Origin: Dillenia suffruticosa | Lineage: Eukaryota; Streptophyta; Magnoliopsida; Dilleniales; Dilleniaceae | DNA length: 64,000 bases | Direction of reading: 5' to 3' | NCBI GenBank assembly: GCA_033439265.1 | Contig: JAVTVX010000031.1 | Location: forward strand, 19,946,001 to 20,010,000 | Part shown: positions 23,220-35,000 of the stretch, piece after piece | How positions within the stretch are numbered: position 1 is the first letter of the stretch | Layout of the letters: each line of letters starts with the position of its first letter | Program-made: the position numbers and the translations under genes | The notes under the pieces: generated by a model | The model's database searches: none | Told to the model about the DNA's origin: nothing | Seen by the model: only the letters and a program-made list of their open reading frames with translations

Positions 23220-24387
23220 TTTTACAACAAATGAGCATCTTTTATATGAAATCGTCATATACGTTAAAGTTTGCATACATTATATGAGTTGACATAACAC
23301 AATCATGGAGCAAATTTAACTACTTTTTACTAAAGGTTTTTTTTTTCACTTATCTGAACGGTATTCAGATTTGGTCTGATTAATTCTAGACTAAAGGCTT
23401 TATGCATTGGGATTTCTTGTTTCTCTAATGATTCCAAATCTGGGAGATTTCTGTTTTTTTTTCTTTTAAGCCTTGTGATTCCCATCGGAAGAGTACACTA
23501 TATTTCTCTATGGTTGCCTTTATCCAAACGGTTCTTTTCACCTGGATGAAAGGAGCACAATTGCATACTCTCCGTAAAAATTTATAAAATAATATGAATA
23601 AAAAATAGATAAAAAAGACTCTAAACCCTATTAGAAATATTGAAAACAATATAAAAATATTAAACATAATACTCCATTATTCAATAAATTATTATAATAA
23701 GTTAGATTTATAAAAAAAAAGCATTATCATAAATATAAAAACAATTATTACAAATATAAAAATATAAAAATAAAAAAAAAATAAATATATATCAAAATCA
23801 AATCAGTAATTGATTTGATTTTAACAAATAATATATTTCCTAACATTTTTTCTCAAACTTAACGTGATGTGGTGAAAACTATTTAAATTTGAAAAATGCA
23901 ATACGTGCATAGACTAGTTTTTTCATAACGGATAACAAGTTTTCTAAAAACACGTGCATGCACGTACTAAAGAGCAGTTTTTTCAAAACTGATTATTAGT
24001 CTTCTGGATCATGTGTAGACGCGAATTGAAGAGCAATTTTTTTTAAAATGGACGAAAGGTCTTCTAGAGGCGCAAGCGAATGCATATTAAAGAGCATCTT
24101 TTAAAAGATATTTTTGTTTATATAATTATATAATCGGTTTAAAAATAAGGTACAATTAGAAAAAGGTTTTGGAAAATGGCATTGTATTAAATTCGATCAA
24201 ACCCTAGGTATAAATTTATATTACGGTTTAAATACACCTTTAATCCAAAATTAAAATTTTACCACTTTACAAAACATATTTTTTTTTATAAATTAAGCAA
24301 AATTAACTATTTTTTAAATAATTTATTCTTACTTTCAACTAGGGTAGAATTTTATTCTGGGAATTGCAAGAGAAATTTTTTAGTAGT
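23220..24387. repeat. Unit 2 flank containing the empty retrotransposon site
   Basis: Near-identical to 1-1252. At 24383-24387 the sequence TTTAGTAGTGATAAG runs uninterrupted through GTAGT, the 5-bp target that flanks the retrotransposon in unit 1. Confidence 0.85.
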
Positions 24388-25683
24388 GATAAGATATAAA
24401 TTGGTGTAATAATTTTAGTTGATTTTGCTTGATTTTTGGGATAATTATTATACTAACCACTGTGTTTTATAATATATGATATTTTAGGATTGATAGAGAA
24501 GAGTGTGAAGAAAGGGAAGAAAAAGAAGTTAATATGGAATATTGATGCATAGGAGGAGAAGACTATGGACAACCATACCCTTACCTTAGTACGTAGACAT
24601 ATAGATTTCAAGATTTATTAAAAGATTTTTTTGGAGACCAAGTCAATAACACTCCTCTCTCTGAACAGAGTTTGTTTTAAAAATATTGAAAATTCTCAAC
24701 ATGTTTAATTATTCTTAATATTTACCGATAAACTTTTAGAAAATCCATTTTTCATAATATTTTGTCTTCTAGGAAGTTTATATTTTTTTAAACCAATTAG
24801 ATTATTTTCTCTTAATAAAACTTATCTTTTTAGTAGTTATCAGGATTAAAAAAAAAAAACTTTCTCTAAAAATAGGAGATTCACTCCTATAAAAGAGAGG
24901 GATTAAAAACCTTCTAAAGGAAGAGATACGATTATTGTTATTCTCTGCAAAATTTTATTAATTCTTGTGTCCTTTTTCTTTGCCTTGTCCCTAAATTTAT
25001 TTTCTAGTTTAGAGTTATTGAAATCTTGGTTTTTAATGATTGTGAAATCTAATTGAGCATAATGCATTAACAATTTATAGGTATTTATTTAATTCATGTG
25101 CTCTAGTGTTTATGATATTTTAGAGTTTATTGAATAGCTAGTCATTATTTAATAATTTTAGAATAATTTACAACTAATTAAAATAATAAATTTGTAATTG
25201 TTTGTTTGTTTTAATATAGTGGTGCATGACATAATTTCATTACCTCGCAAGCGATTTAATTTATATTATGGAATTAAATAATCTAATTTAAATAAACCCG
25301 ATTATGCATTTATTTATCAGAATTAGGTTTCTCTAAATTTTAATACTGTCAAAATATTAAATTCTACAAACATCTCTAAAATTGTCTTTTAATTAGGGAA
25401 ATAATTAATGAGATTAAGTAAGGAGAGATTGGTTATTTACCTGTTATTGAATGAAATAATTTATTTATAATTTGTTAAATTCATTAAGTAGATCGATGAT
25501 CAATCAATCTGAATTAAGGTTGATATAATTTCTTTGATTAGAAAGTTGATTTTTATTGATTTTTACTCTTTTAATTTTGGATTATTTATTTCCTTGAATT
25601 CATTAATTTAGTTAACCTCAAAATCCATATTTTTCCTTTTCTTAAAAGAAGTGAATTCACTATTTCCTAAGAAAATGACTCTT
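24388..25683. repeat. AT-rich repeated block of unit 2
   Basis: No gene seen. Matches 11471-12772 (unit 1) closely and 39709-41030 (unit 3) at lower identity. The higher divergence of unit 3 suggests that units 1 and 2 separated later. An old decayed LTR or similar element is possible but no ends can be proved. Confidence 0.5.
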
Positions 25684-26387
25684 GGGATGAGTATTACATT
25701 AAACCATGACCAAAATGATCAAAATTTGATGAACCGATTTAATTCGATTATACAATTTTTATAATCATAACCTAACCAAATAGAATAAAAATTGATAATT
25801 TGTTTATCTGAATCAGATAGTTAATTCGATTCGTTTATTCAAATTAACCGAATTATTAAAATTTTTTATTATAAAAGACTTTTAAATAACACTATTTTCT
25901 ATTCATGTTTGTGTAGCTATAATTTCAGAATTTAAAATTCACTTATAGCTTGAATTCACTAAATGTAATTTTACAAATTTTAAATTTCAAATTTGAAATA
26001 AACTAAATTTTGATAGTGTAAAATGAGTAAAATTGGAGAAGGAAGCGAGAGTCTTGAATATTGAAAATTTGAAACCAGAAAGATGGAAATTAAAAACCTT
26101 TTGATTAGTTTTAATTTTTAAGTTTTTCTCTTTTAATTTTTAACATAATATGATAGTATTATAATAATATTTATATGAATAAAAATTATCTATATTTTTA
26201 ATTAATTCGGTTTAATTGAAATAAAAATTATTAAAATTGATAATCATCTAAATAAATCAAATTAAAATTTGATTTTATCCAAAATCAAATTAAATACCTA
26301 ATAAATTATTCAAAATGAAAATAAATAGTTCGATAAAAATGTTTTTTTATTATTATTTTATTTTAACATAATAGTATTCATCCTTAA
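25684..26387. mobile_element. MITE-like insertion with terminal inverted repeats (hAT-like?)
   Basis: About 700 bp, AT-rich, with inverted ends GGGATGAGTATTA (left) and TAGTATTCATCCTT (right, inverse complement AAGGATGAATACTA). Flanking octamers TGACTCTT and CGATTCTA are like a decayed 8-bp target duplication. Unit 3 (about 41015-41045) lacks the segment and reads CGACTCTACACG there. In unit 1 the left end is present (about 12773) but the rest is lost in a deletion. No coding capacity. The hAT-type label is inferred from the 8-bp target alone. Confidence 0.5.
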
Positions 26388-28152
26388 CGATTCTATTCGT
26401 TTTATACTCAATTGTGTGAAGCAGGTGATTTTAATTTTTGAACGGCCAAAATTGTGAATGTGGCAAAGAGAGACAGGGAAAACTAATAATGAACGTCTTA
26501 TTATAAAATGGTCAGTGTCATTACGTCATACGCCTGAGGTCATCTCACAAAGAAATCGTCTTATTATAAGAAAGAAGCCTTTTCTTTTTGAAAGGATAAG
26601 AGAGTGAGACGACAAAGATTATAAAGCAATGGGAAAATGCAGGTGAAGGTGAAACGAGTGGGGCACCAATTGTTTAAAAGATTTGTGGTTCTTTCCTCCT
26701 GGATGATAAGAGCACCGTTGCCTCACTAATATAAAAATAATATGAATTGGAAAGATAAATCAACATGACTCTAACATTATGATAAAAATATTAAAAATAA
26801 TATAAAAATATTAAATCTAATACTCCTTTGTTTTAATCAATTATTATAAAAAAATTCATTATCATAAATATATAAACGGTTATTATTATAAAAAATTAAA
26901 TATGTATCAAAATCAGATCAATAATTGATTTGATTTAATATATAATATATTTTCTAATATCTTTTCTCAAACTTAATGCAATGTAATAAAAATCGTTTGA
27001 ATTTAAAAGATATAATATGTATTTGTTAAAGGGTAGTTTTTATTTTAGAACGGACCAAGAGTGTTCTAGAGATGTGTGTAGCCGCGTGAAGAGCAACTTT
27101 TCACAACAAACCATGGGTCTTCCAGAGGCACGTATGAATAAGCAACTTTTTTCAGAGCGGACGATGAGTCTTCGGAATAAACCAAAAATCTTCTTGAGGC
27201 ATAGTTGAATAGCAACCTTTTCTAGAATAGATTATGAGTGTTCTGGAGATGTATGTAAGTACATAATGAAGAGCAACTTTTCAAAACGGCTTAGTAGTCT
27301 ACTGAAGGCATGTATGATCGCATAGATGACCCTTTTTATAAAGAGGGTTATGATATCAATAATAAGAATATAAAAAAATATGAATATGAAAGATAGATAA
27401 ATATAATTCTAATACCAAGTTGAAAATACTAGAAGTAATAGAAACGATTAAATCTAATTATCTATTATCTCAATGAATTATTACGATAAGTTAGATTTAT
27501 ATTAGAAACTCATTTTTAATTATTTTTGAATAAACACTTTTTTGGGTAAGAAGGGGTTGTCAATGATAATGCTGGTTTAAAACACGAGCCAGTATCAATG
27601 TTGTTTCGCAGACCAAGATGGATTGTTTAGAACTACAATAAAGTGGTGAAGTGAATTTCCAAGGAGAGGTGGACTTTATGCACAGGTGCACAAATAGAAT
27701 TTCTAGGCAACGCTTGGCCAATTTCGTGTAAGAATAAATTGGACAATAAGTAACCATTAAAACATGGTAATAATCAAAGAGTGAAAAAAGATGCAAAAAA
27801 AATTACTTGCCACAAATGTTAATAATCTTTTTCATAGCAATGATATCACTTAGCAAGAAAAGGGCAACACACAATGTCTGCACAGGTTATACCTTAAATA
27901 AATGGTTAATAAAATTCTAAGCAATGCAGAAGCTTCAAAGAGGCTGTGGCCGTCATAACCCTGATCTAGTCAGGCAAGGCCTAGGCATGGCAGAGTTAAA
28001 TCGCATGGTGCTTATACCGGATAGTACATATACCGACTATTGTTGCTCATTGGTTTATTAAACAATTCAAACAATTTCAAACGATAAAAGTATTGGCTAA
28101 AGTAACTTTTAGATCTTCTCGTCTGATTTTGAATTCATAATTCGAATCCATC
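26388..28152. other. Intergenic DNA of unit 2
   Basis: No convincing gene. AT-rich, with repeated variants of a motif around GAAGAGCAACTTTT and TCTTCTAGAGGCA (27040-27320), also present at about 770-980 and 39230-39420. 27550-28130 has a counterpart before gene C at 42660-43190. On the minus strand about 27825-27890 there is a short open stretch conserved in both units that could be a relic exon. Confidence 0.4.
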
Positions 28153-28246
28153 AGTCCCAACGGGACAGTCTAGTGATCACAATCCCCTCCCCCAATTCTG
28201 AAATCTAGAATTCGAACTCTTATATAACAAAAAAATAATAATAATA
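28153..28246 (+). mobile_element. Short SINE-like insertion with A-rich tail
   Basis: Flanked by imperfect 14-bp duplications AATTCGAATCCATC (28139-28152) and AATTCAAATCCAAC (28247-28259). Unit 3 has a single copy (about 43178-43195) and no insert. The insert has a GAATTCGAACTC stretch like a pol III box B and ends in A7 followed by TAATAATAATAA, as a plant SINE tail. The box A match is weak, so the tRNA origin is an inference. Confidence 0.55.
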
Positions 28247-28326
28247 ATTCAAATCCAACAAAACTTCAAAGTGTTAAGCTGATCCAAACACGAAAATTCT
28301 AAATTTAGAATTCGGCACTTATTCTC

Positions 28327-28358
28327 CTTGATCTTAGACAAAAGGCTAAGAAAGGTAT
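28327..28358 (-). pseudogene. U2 snRNA 5'-end fragment (32 nt)
   Basis: On the minus strand this reads ATACCTTTCTTAGCC and on to CTAAGATCAAG, matching the first 32 nt of U2 snRNA with about three mismatches, including its branch-pairing neighbourhood start. The rest of U2 is missing. It lies 10 bp from the 5S-like sequence on the same strand. Confidence 0.75.
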
Positions 28359-28368
28359 AAAATGAGAG

Positions 28369-28484
28369 GTGCAATATGAGGATTTCTCAGGAGGTTACCT
28401 ATCCTAGTACTATTCTCACTCAAGTATGCTTAATTACGGAATTATGATAAGATTCGATGCATTAGTGCCGGTACGATCGCACCC
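28369..28484 (-). pseudogene. 5S rRNA pseudogene
   Basis: The minus strand reads GGGTGCGATCGTACCGGCAC at the start and AACCTCCTGAGAA near the end, following plant 5S rRNA over its whole length (about 116 bp) with scattered changes, mostly transitions. It is a single copy and not in a 5S array. It is followed by a short T-run (CATTTTAT) and then the U2 fragment. Together with U2 it is bounded by CACTTATTCTCC and CGCTTACTCTCC, a likely 12-bp target duplication. It could instead be a piece of a Cassandra-type TRIM, whose LTRs carry 5S sequence. Confidence 0.8.
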
Positions 28485-28624
28485 GGCGCTTACTCTCCAA
28501 CAAAGCTCAAGTGGCATTTTTCTTTTAATTTGCTTTGTCTTAATGTTCTCATTGAGGAGGGTATTATGTAAGACAACTAACTTAATTGGTCACTAACAGA
28601 AAGATCACCTGTACCAGCAAGCTT

Positions 28625-28830
28625 CACAATGTCATTCATCCCACACTTGCATACACACACATATATTTGCGTGTGTGTATATATATATATATATGCACTC
28701 ACCCATTGAGAAGCAGTAAATGTCATTTTCATCCCGTCTGATTTGTCCTTGTAATCTGCATGTTGTATACAGTGTTTGAACCTTTCCAGGCTGTTGGGAG
28801 AAATGAAATTTTTGTAGATAAAGGAATGAC
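28625..28830 (-). pseudogene. Exon-like gene fragment, unidentified (unit 2)
   Basis: On the minus strand, CCCAACAG acceptor (about 28801-28794) precedes an open stretch encoding SLERFKHCIQHADYKDKSDG and ending at a TGG|GTGAGT donor (about 28708). After a CA/TA-repeat intron there is GCAAG and a second open stretch, MNDIVKLAGTGDLSVSDQLS-stop. It looks like the last two exons of a gene whose remainder is missing. Unit 3 has the same at about 43370-43540 with a changed donor (ATGAGT). I do not recognise the product. Confidence 0.35.
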
Positions 28831-29024
28831 GCAAGGGCAATGTGATAATGCTGCAGGCGACAAGGTAAAGGAAAAGGAAAAGGAAAAGAATCCACCATAA
28901 AAAGCTTAACCAATGTATGATATGAGTTGTTAAAAATAAGACTAGACCTTGATTGTTGGCACTAACATGTAAAGTAATTAGTATTAAATAAGACCAAGAC
29001 CATATATGTCATATTAATTGTTTA

Positions 29025-29060
<36 letters not shown>

Positions 29061-29281
29061 GCTTTCTGTATAGATAATCCATGTTTGTGAATTGTACGAA
29101 TATTGATCATGTGATTCAAGAAAGAAGGCCGTGGGGACAAGTTTATGTACTTTATTTCTTAGTGGATTTACTTTATCTATTTCTTTTTCACTTTTTCCTC
29201 AACTGATCAAAAAATAGTTGTAGCACTATCCTTTAACATTATTAAATTGAATAGTTGGTTAATCTTTTCTCTTCATTGTCG

Positions 29282-29288
29282 TATAAAT
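29282..29288 (+). promoter_or_regulatory. TATA box of kinase gene B
   Basis: TATAAAT lies 83 bp before the ATG, in the same context (CATTGTCGTATAAATGTTC) as in gene C. A CT array about 230 bp upstream is also shared. Confidence 0.55.
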
Positions 29289-29364
29289 GTTCAACCTCTA
29301 CCATCACTATGAAAACTATAAAACGTGAAGCAAAGAAGGCATTCATGTTATATAGAATTGGAAA

Positions 29365-31991
29365 ATGACTAGACACGTTCTTGAATTCCCTACTAAGTTT
29401 CTTTGCCATCTTATACTTCTTTGCTTAAGCCCATACTGCAGCAGCATCGCTGAATGTGCCCCCCAGACTGGATCTTCAGACTATGGACTTCTGCCGCAGG
29501 GAGAAGGTAATTAGTCTAATTAATCGCCCCTTCTTTTTGGTTATGTGATTCATTTATGATTCTTGTTTTACAACAAGTGGATTACACCTGGGCTGAACAT
29601 GGCGATGCCACCTTTCTAGTGGGCTTTGCAATAAAGTCTAAACTCTGCGGACCTAATAGGCCCAGCCCGAGAGGGCCCAAAATACCACAAAGGTGAAAGT
29701 TCAGAATTTTCATCACTAAATTTAATACAATAGGGAGGAACCCTTAGACTCGACATGAACCAAAAAAATAAAAGGTTTGGACATTGTATATTATCAATAG
29801 GATCTCCTTAGGGCTTGCTAGCTCTAATTTGAGGAGGCCCACTTTTGAAATTGTGTTACACTGGACGCTGGCCCGCCTTTCTAGCGAGTGTGGTTGACAA
29901 GGTTCGAGCTTGGGGGGCTACTTGGGCATAATATTTCCCGAAAAAGAACTAAATAGATATGAATGTTAGCACTAATTAATGACAGACATGTTGAGGAAGA
30001 GCTGCAGTCATCTGGGATGGCTCCTTTTGCTACTCGCCTAGACCGTTTCCAACCATCTAGGACGTGTCCGAATTGAACCAGTAACGCAAGTTCCTTGGAT
30101 AAATAGGAATTAGAGGTCTAAAGTGTCACTAATTTATTGAACCAATAACTGGACCTATAATGACATGTAATCGGTAGCAAACTAGATGACGCTCAATTGC
30201 AATGAATTATTTTTTGCCAAAAATATATATATATATATATATATATCAATTATTTTTGTGAGAAATAGTTAGTAACGAAAGATACACTTGGCTCTAGTAA
30301 CAAAGTTGAGGTCATCGCTAAAATTGTGGCCAGTCAACGACAAACCTTCTTTCTCTAATCAGCGACCCACCCGAACAAAAGAATGACCCAAACCCAAAAG
30401 GTCCCGCTTAATGCTCAGGTTTTTGTTACGGACCAAGTGACGGATTCAACCCCAATAAAAAAACTCAACCTAAAAAATTGACCTATTGGGTAAGAGAGAC
30501 TATTAGATTTAAGTAATATTTTATGATTTATTTGAAATCCGATATGAAATTCTTAACAGTTTTAATTGCTATTTAATTGATTTTGGTATTTTGCATAGTG
30601 GATGCTCTTAAATCAGTCATCCGTGCCTTGCGACCGAAGATCATGCCGTTTATATCAAACTCATCGTGCCGAGATGAATTCAGGGATCCTAATTCAAGAG
30701 ATACATTTGATATCTCTTGTACCAACTGCACAAATGGTCAAACTTGCCACATTCGAGAAATGTAGGTGTTTGTTGTGACCACATATCTCCTATAAAACTT
30801 AACTCAATTTCTTTGCTAAATTTTGCATTATCAACTGAATTGAAAATTCTGGTGCTGCAGTAATTTGGACGGAAAAGATTTGGAGGGAAAAATTGATGAA
30901 GCTGTGGGGAATCTTTCGTATTTGGAGAGACTGTAAGTTTGATTTAGTGTTCCTATCTAATTAGCAAGCACACATAAGTCGCTATCACTTAATTTGTTTC
31001 AAGTATTATACAGAAATATTGTTTGTTCTGTTAAAAATTATAAAATTTTTATAATATTCTTGCAAAAAAATAGCATTCTTCAAATATGAAAAATGTTCCC
31101 TTGTTTCCTCTTTTCTTTTTCTAATTTAATTTTCCCCCTCTGGTGCAGCTCTTTATCCAACAACAAACTCACTGGTACCATACCTTCCACGTTGGGAAAG
31201 TTGCAGTCGCTTCAATGGCTGTAAGTTTCGATAAGTGCCTTTAAAACAATTCAGATGGCACATTTTAAATATAGAAAAATATTTATGGGTATATCTTTCA
31301 GTCTGATAGTTTTAAAAAATAGCAATATTCGTTAATTATGGGTATATCTCTGTGATTATTTCTGCCTTTATGTTTTATATTTTATTAGGGGACTTGATGA
31401 CAACCTTTTGGAGGGGAATATACCCAATAATTTCTGGAATTTGACTGCCCTAATGTATCTGTAAGCTTTTAATCTCATAAGTCACAAGCTATCTATCTTT
31501 CACAAGCCTTTTTGTATCGTCATTGTCATCGCCATCATCACCATCCTCCTCTTCCTCCTCCTCCTCCTTGTCGTTGTTATCATTATTGTACACATACATT
31601 CATAACATTTTCAGTTGTTTTCGTTGGTTGTTAACTTTGGTGGCAGGTTTTTGGACAACAACTTCCTCAATGGTTCCATACCACGTTCCTTGGGATCATT
31701 GTCGTCTCTCCGATATCTGTAAGTATACCTATTTTAACACTCACATTTCAATCAAAATCAAGCACTCCGCTTTTGTATTTTTTTTTCCCTTTCAATTTTA
31801 TTTTGCATAGGCAAGATTAAAATTGACTTTATGTGCGAGTATTATGTGTGTGCGAAGGTTTTGGGTTTTCTTTTCTAATCTCAAGCTTTTTCTCGCAGTT
31901 CTCTCTCCCAAAATCATTTTTCAGGTCCAATTCCTGATGATCTGGGGAAGCTCTCCAATCTTGCATTCCTGTATCTCTCTGTCTCTCACGT

Positions 31992-32027
<36 letters not shown>

Positions 32028-35000
32028 ATATTTATTGTGAATGTTCTCTTGATCTCAATAATCTTGGTTTTGAAGGTTCTTAAGTGAAAACCAGCTCAAT
32101 GGTTCTCTTCCAGAGATTGGGAACTTGGCTTCATTAGGAATTTTGTGAGCAAAATCAGTTTCCTTTATTTTATTTGACCGTGAGTTTAACTGGTACTAGA
32201 GTGCAAATAGAACAATATTGTACTTATTGTTGCAGCGAGGTGGGAGCCAACAATTTGACTGGAGAAATACCTCCTAGTTATGCCAATCTTACCGGGCTGG
32301 AAACCTTGTAAGTATGTTTATGTTGATTATATTCTCTGCTTACTATGTGACATGATCTACAAAGACCCTATTTTTAATACAAGGATTATCAATTGTTGCA
32401 GTAGCGTTAGTGGAAACAGTTTGTCGGGTAAAATACCTGACTTCTTTGCATCTTGGCCTAGACTTTTTGTGTTGTAAGTATTCCTGGACCTTGTTTCATT
32501 AGTCAGGTCAGGTCCCATGTAGCAGTGCTAAAATTATATACGTTTATTGGTTGGCAGATCTCTCTTGGGAAACAATTTTGAAGGAAAACTAGATGCCAAG
32601 ATTTTCAACATGCCAAATATTCAACAGCTGTAAGGATCGGGTCATATCTCCAAAAGTCCAAAAAAAAAAAAAAAAAACCATTTACTTTGGTGCCTCTTCA
32701 GGTTGAGGCTAATGTGATTGAAGTTTTTATTTATTTTTCAGGTTGGTTAGCGACTTAAACACTTCTGGCTTTTATCTGCCCTTGTCTGCAAGTATTTCCA
32801 GCATAAATTCTCTGTAAGGAAAGCATTCACATTACATATTTTATTTCTGGGCAATCCTCTATGTCACATTCGATTTCATTGTGTTGGTAATTTTTTGTGG
32901 TTTTGTAGGACACTGAGGAATTGCTCAATCATTGGTCAAATCCCAATATGGATGGGCAATTTGCCTTACTTACAATATCTGTAAGTTGTCTTGTGCCAGT
33001 TGTTCTACCTTTTACTTTGTTGATTTTTACAGTTCCCCTTAAGAGGTTTACTTTATCTGTGATATGAACTGTTGGAGTACTTTTAAAATGGTGCAGACAT
33101 TTGTTTCACATAGGAAACTTTAAAAGCTTAGGACTTGCATGTCGTATGGATCATGAGAGAATGGCCAATAGCTAATAGTGAGGATTATCCAAGTGGGTTA
33201 ATTTTGTTCATGGAAAGTGAGATTGCAAGATGCCTTCAAACCATCTTCAAACAAAATCAAATTAGAGTTGGAACATGCTTTCAAGCCATCTTATAAAGAT
33301 TACTTTTTTGCATCTATCGGCTTTCCATATCTTAATCAAATAAGGCCATACTGGTTATAGATTTGTTGAATTTTGTCGTTTCAGTGATTTAAGCTACAAT
33401 AACTTAGCTGGCAGCATCCCTGATTCATTCCGCAGTTTACAACTTAAAAGCCTGTGAGTGGATTTCTAGATCTCTTCACCATAAGTGCTCTATGAAGCAG
33501 ATTGCACATTCGAATCTTTATGTTTCTCATTGCAGATTCCTCACAAGCAATAAGCTTCACGGCGCTATTCCTGGTTGGATCCAGAAATCTGTCCAAACTA
33601 CCGCGTAAACTTCAATTTATCTGAAACTTGCAACTAAAAAAAATAACTTTTAAGAGCATCCTCTTGAGTAATTCATTATGGCTGTTTAATAATATGGTGG
33701 TTGTTGGCATCACATTTTTGGTTTTTCGTCAGTGTTTCTATTCTTAATCTCTAATGGTTGTCTTTCAGGGATTTTTCATTCAATAATTTTACAGAAGTAC
33801 AAATAACAAAGTCAAGCGCATTAGATATGTAAGGAAATGTATTAGTTATAATCATTCTTTCTCGTGCTTTTAATCTCTACACTTTTGGAAATTTCACCTA
33901 TTGTGTTCCTTCTCGTTCACATTTTTCAGGAATCTATTTAATTGCTGCTCAGCTCCATTTCCAAATACGTACATTCATTTTCTCTTTTCACTTCGTGATT
34001 CTGGTATCTGTGTGCATTTCATATAATTTCACTACACTAGATTTGACCTGAGGTTCTGTGTTATGAATGTATGCGGATGTTTTAGAAATTCCACATCGGA
34101 GATAATGATCAGATCTTGTGCTGGTGACAAATCAAAATGTAGGAATTCCTTTACATAATTGTGTAGCAGAGAATGTTAATGGAGCCAACAAATAGCTGCC
34201 TTGTTTATTGCAGACCATTCATTGTTCATAAACTGTGGTGGTGAGGAGATGCCCATGAACGGAGTACAATATGCTCAAGACAATGCCTCTACGAATTACT
34301 TTGTAAGTCAAGAAGGAAACTGGGGCTATACTTTTGCAAGAGACTATACTTTTTCAAGAGACTATCAGGCAACAACAACAGGTTCAGCTGATCTGCTAAG
34401 AAACATGACATGCGGCATGTCGGTTCCTGATGCACCATTATATACAACAGCTCGCCTTGCACCACTTTCTCTCACATATTATGGCTTCTGTATGCATAAA
34501 GGCACTTACAAAGTGAATCTCCATTTTGCTGAAATAGTATACTCTGAAAAGGAAGATCACAGCAGCATCTCAAATCGCGTATTTGATGTATACATTCAGG
34601 TAAAACTTGTTTGATATCTCAGAATCATTGTGCCATTGACCAGCCAGAGCTTGCTTCAAAGTATTTTGATCTCAGGGAAACAGGGTATTGAAGGATTTTA
34701 ATATCAAGGAGGAAGCTGGTGGTCCAAACAAGGTATTGATAAAAAATTTCTCAGCTGAGGTGACAGATCATCTTTTGATGATTCACTTGTTCTGGGCCGG
34801 CAAGGGGTCATTTACCAATGACTTTGGTCTCTGCGGACCCTTGATTTCTGCAATATCGGTGACTGCTGGTAGGAAATTTCTCTTTTTCTTGACATATAAA
34901 TAATTTGTGACTTCTGATATTTGATTGTCCTGTTCTGCATTGCAGATTTCCCTGTTGGTAAAAGTCGGCTATCTGCTTTACATATCGCGCTGATTGTGGC

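Noticed and set aside
24388..26430. Possible solo LTR of an old element (units 1-3)
   Set aside because: A TG start and a repeated AT-rich body are seen, but no matching CA end, target duplication or second LTR could be shown, so it is only listed as a repeated block.
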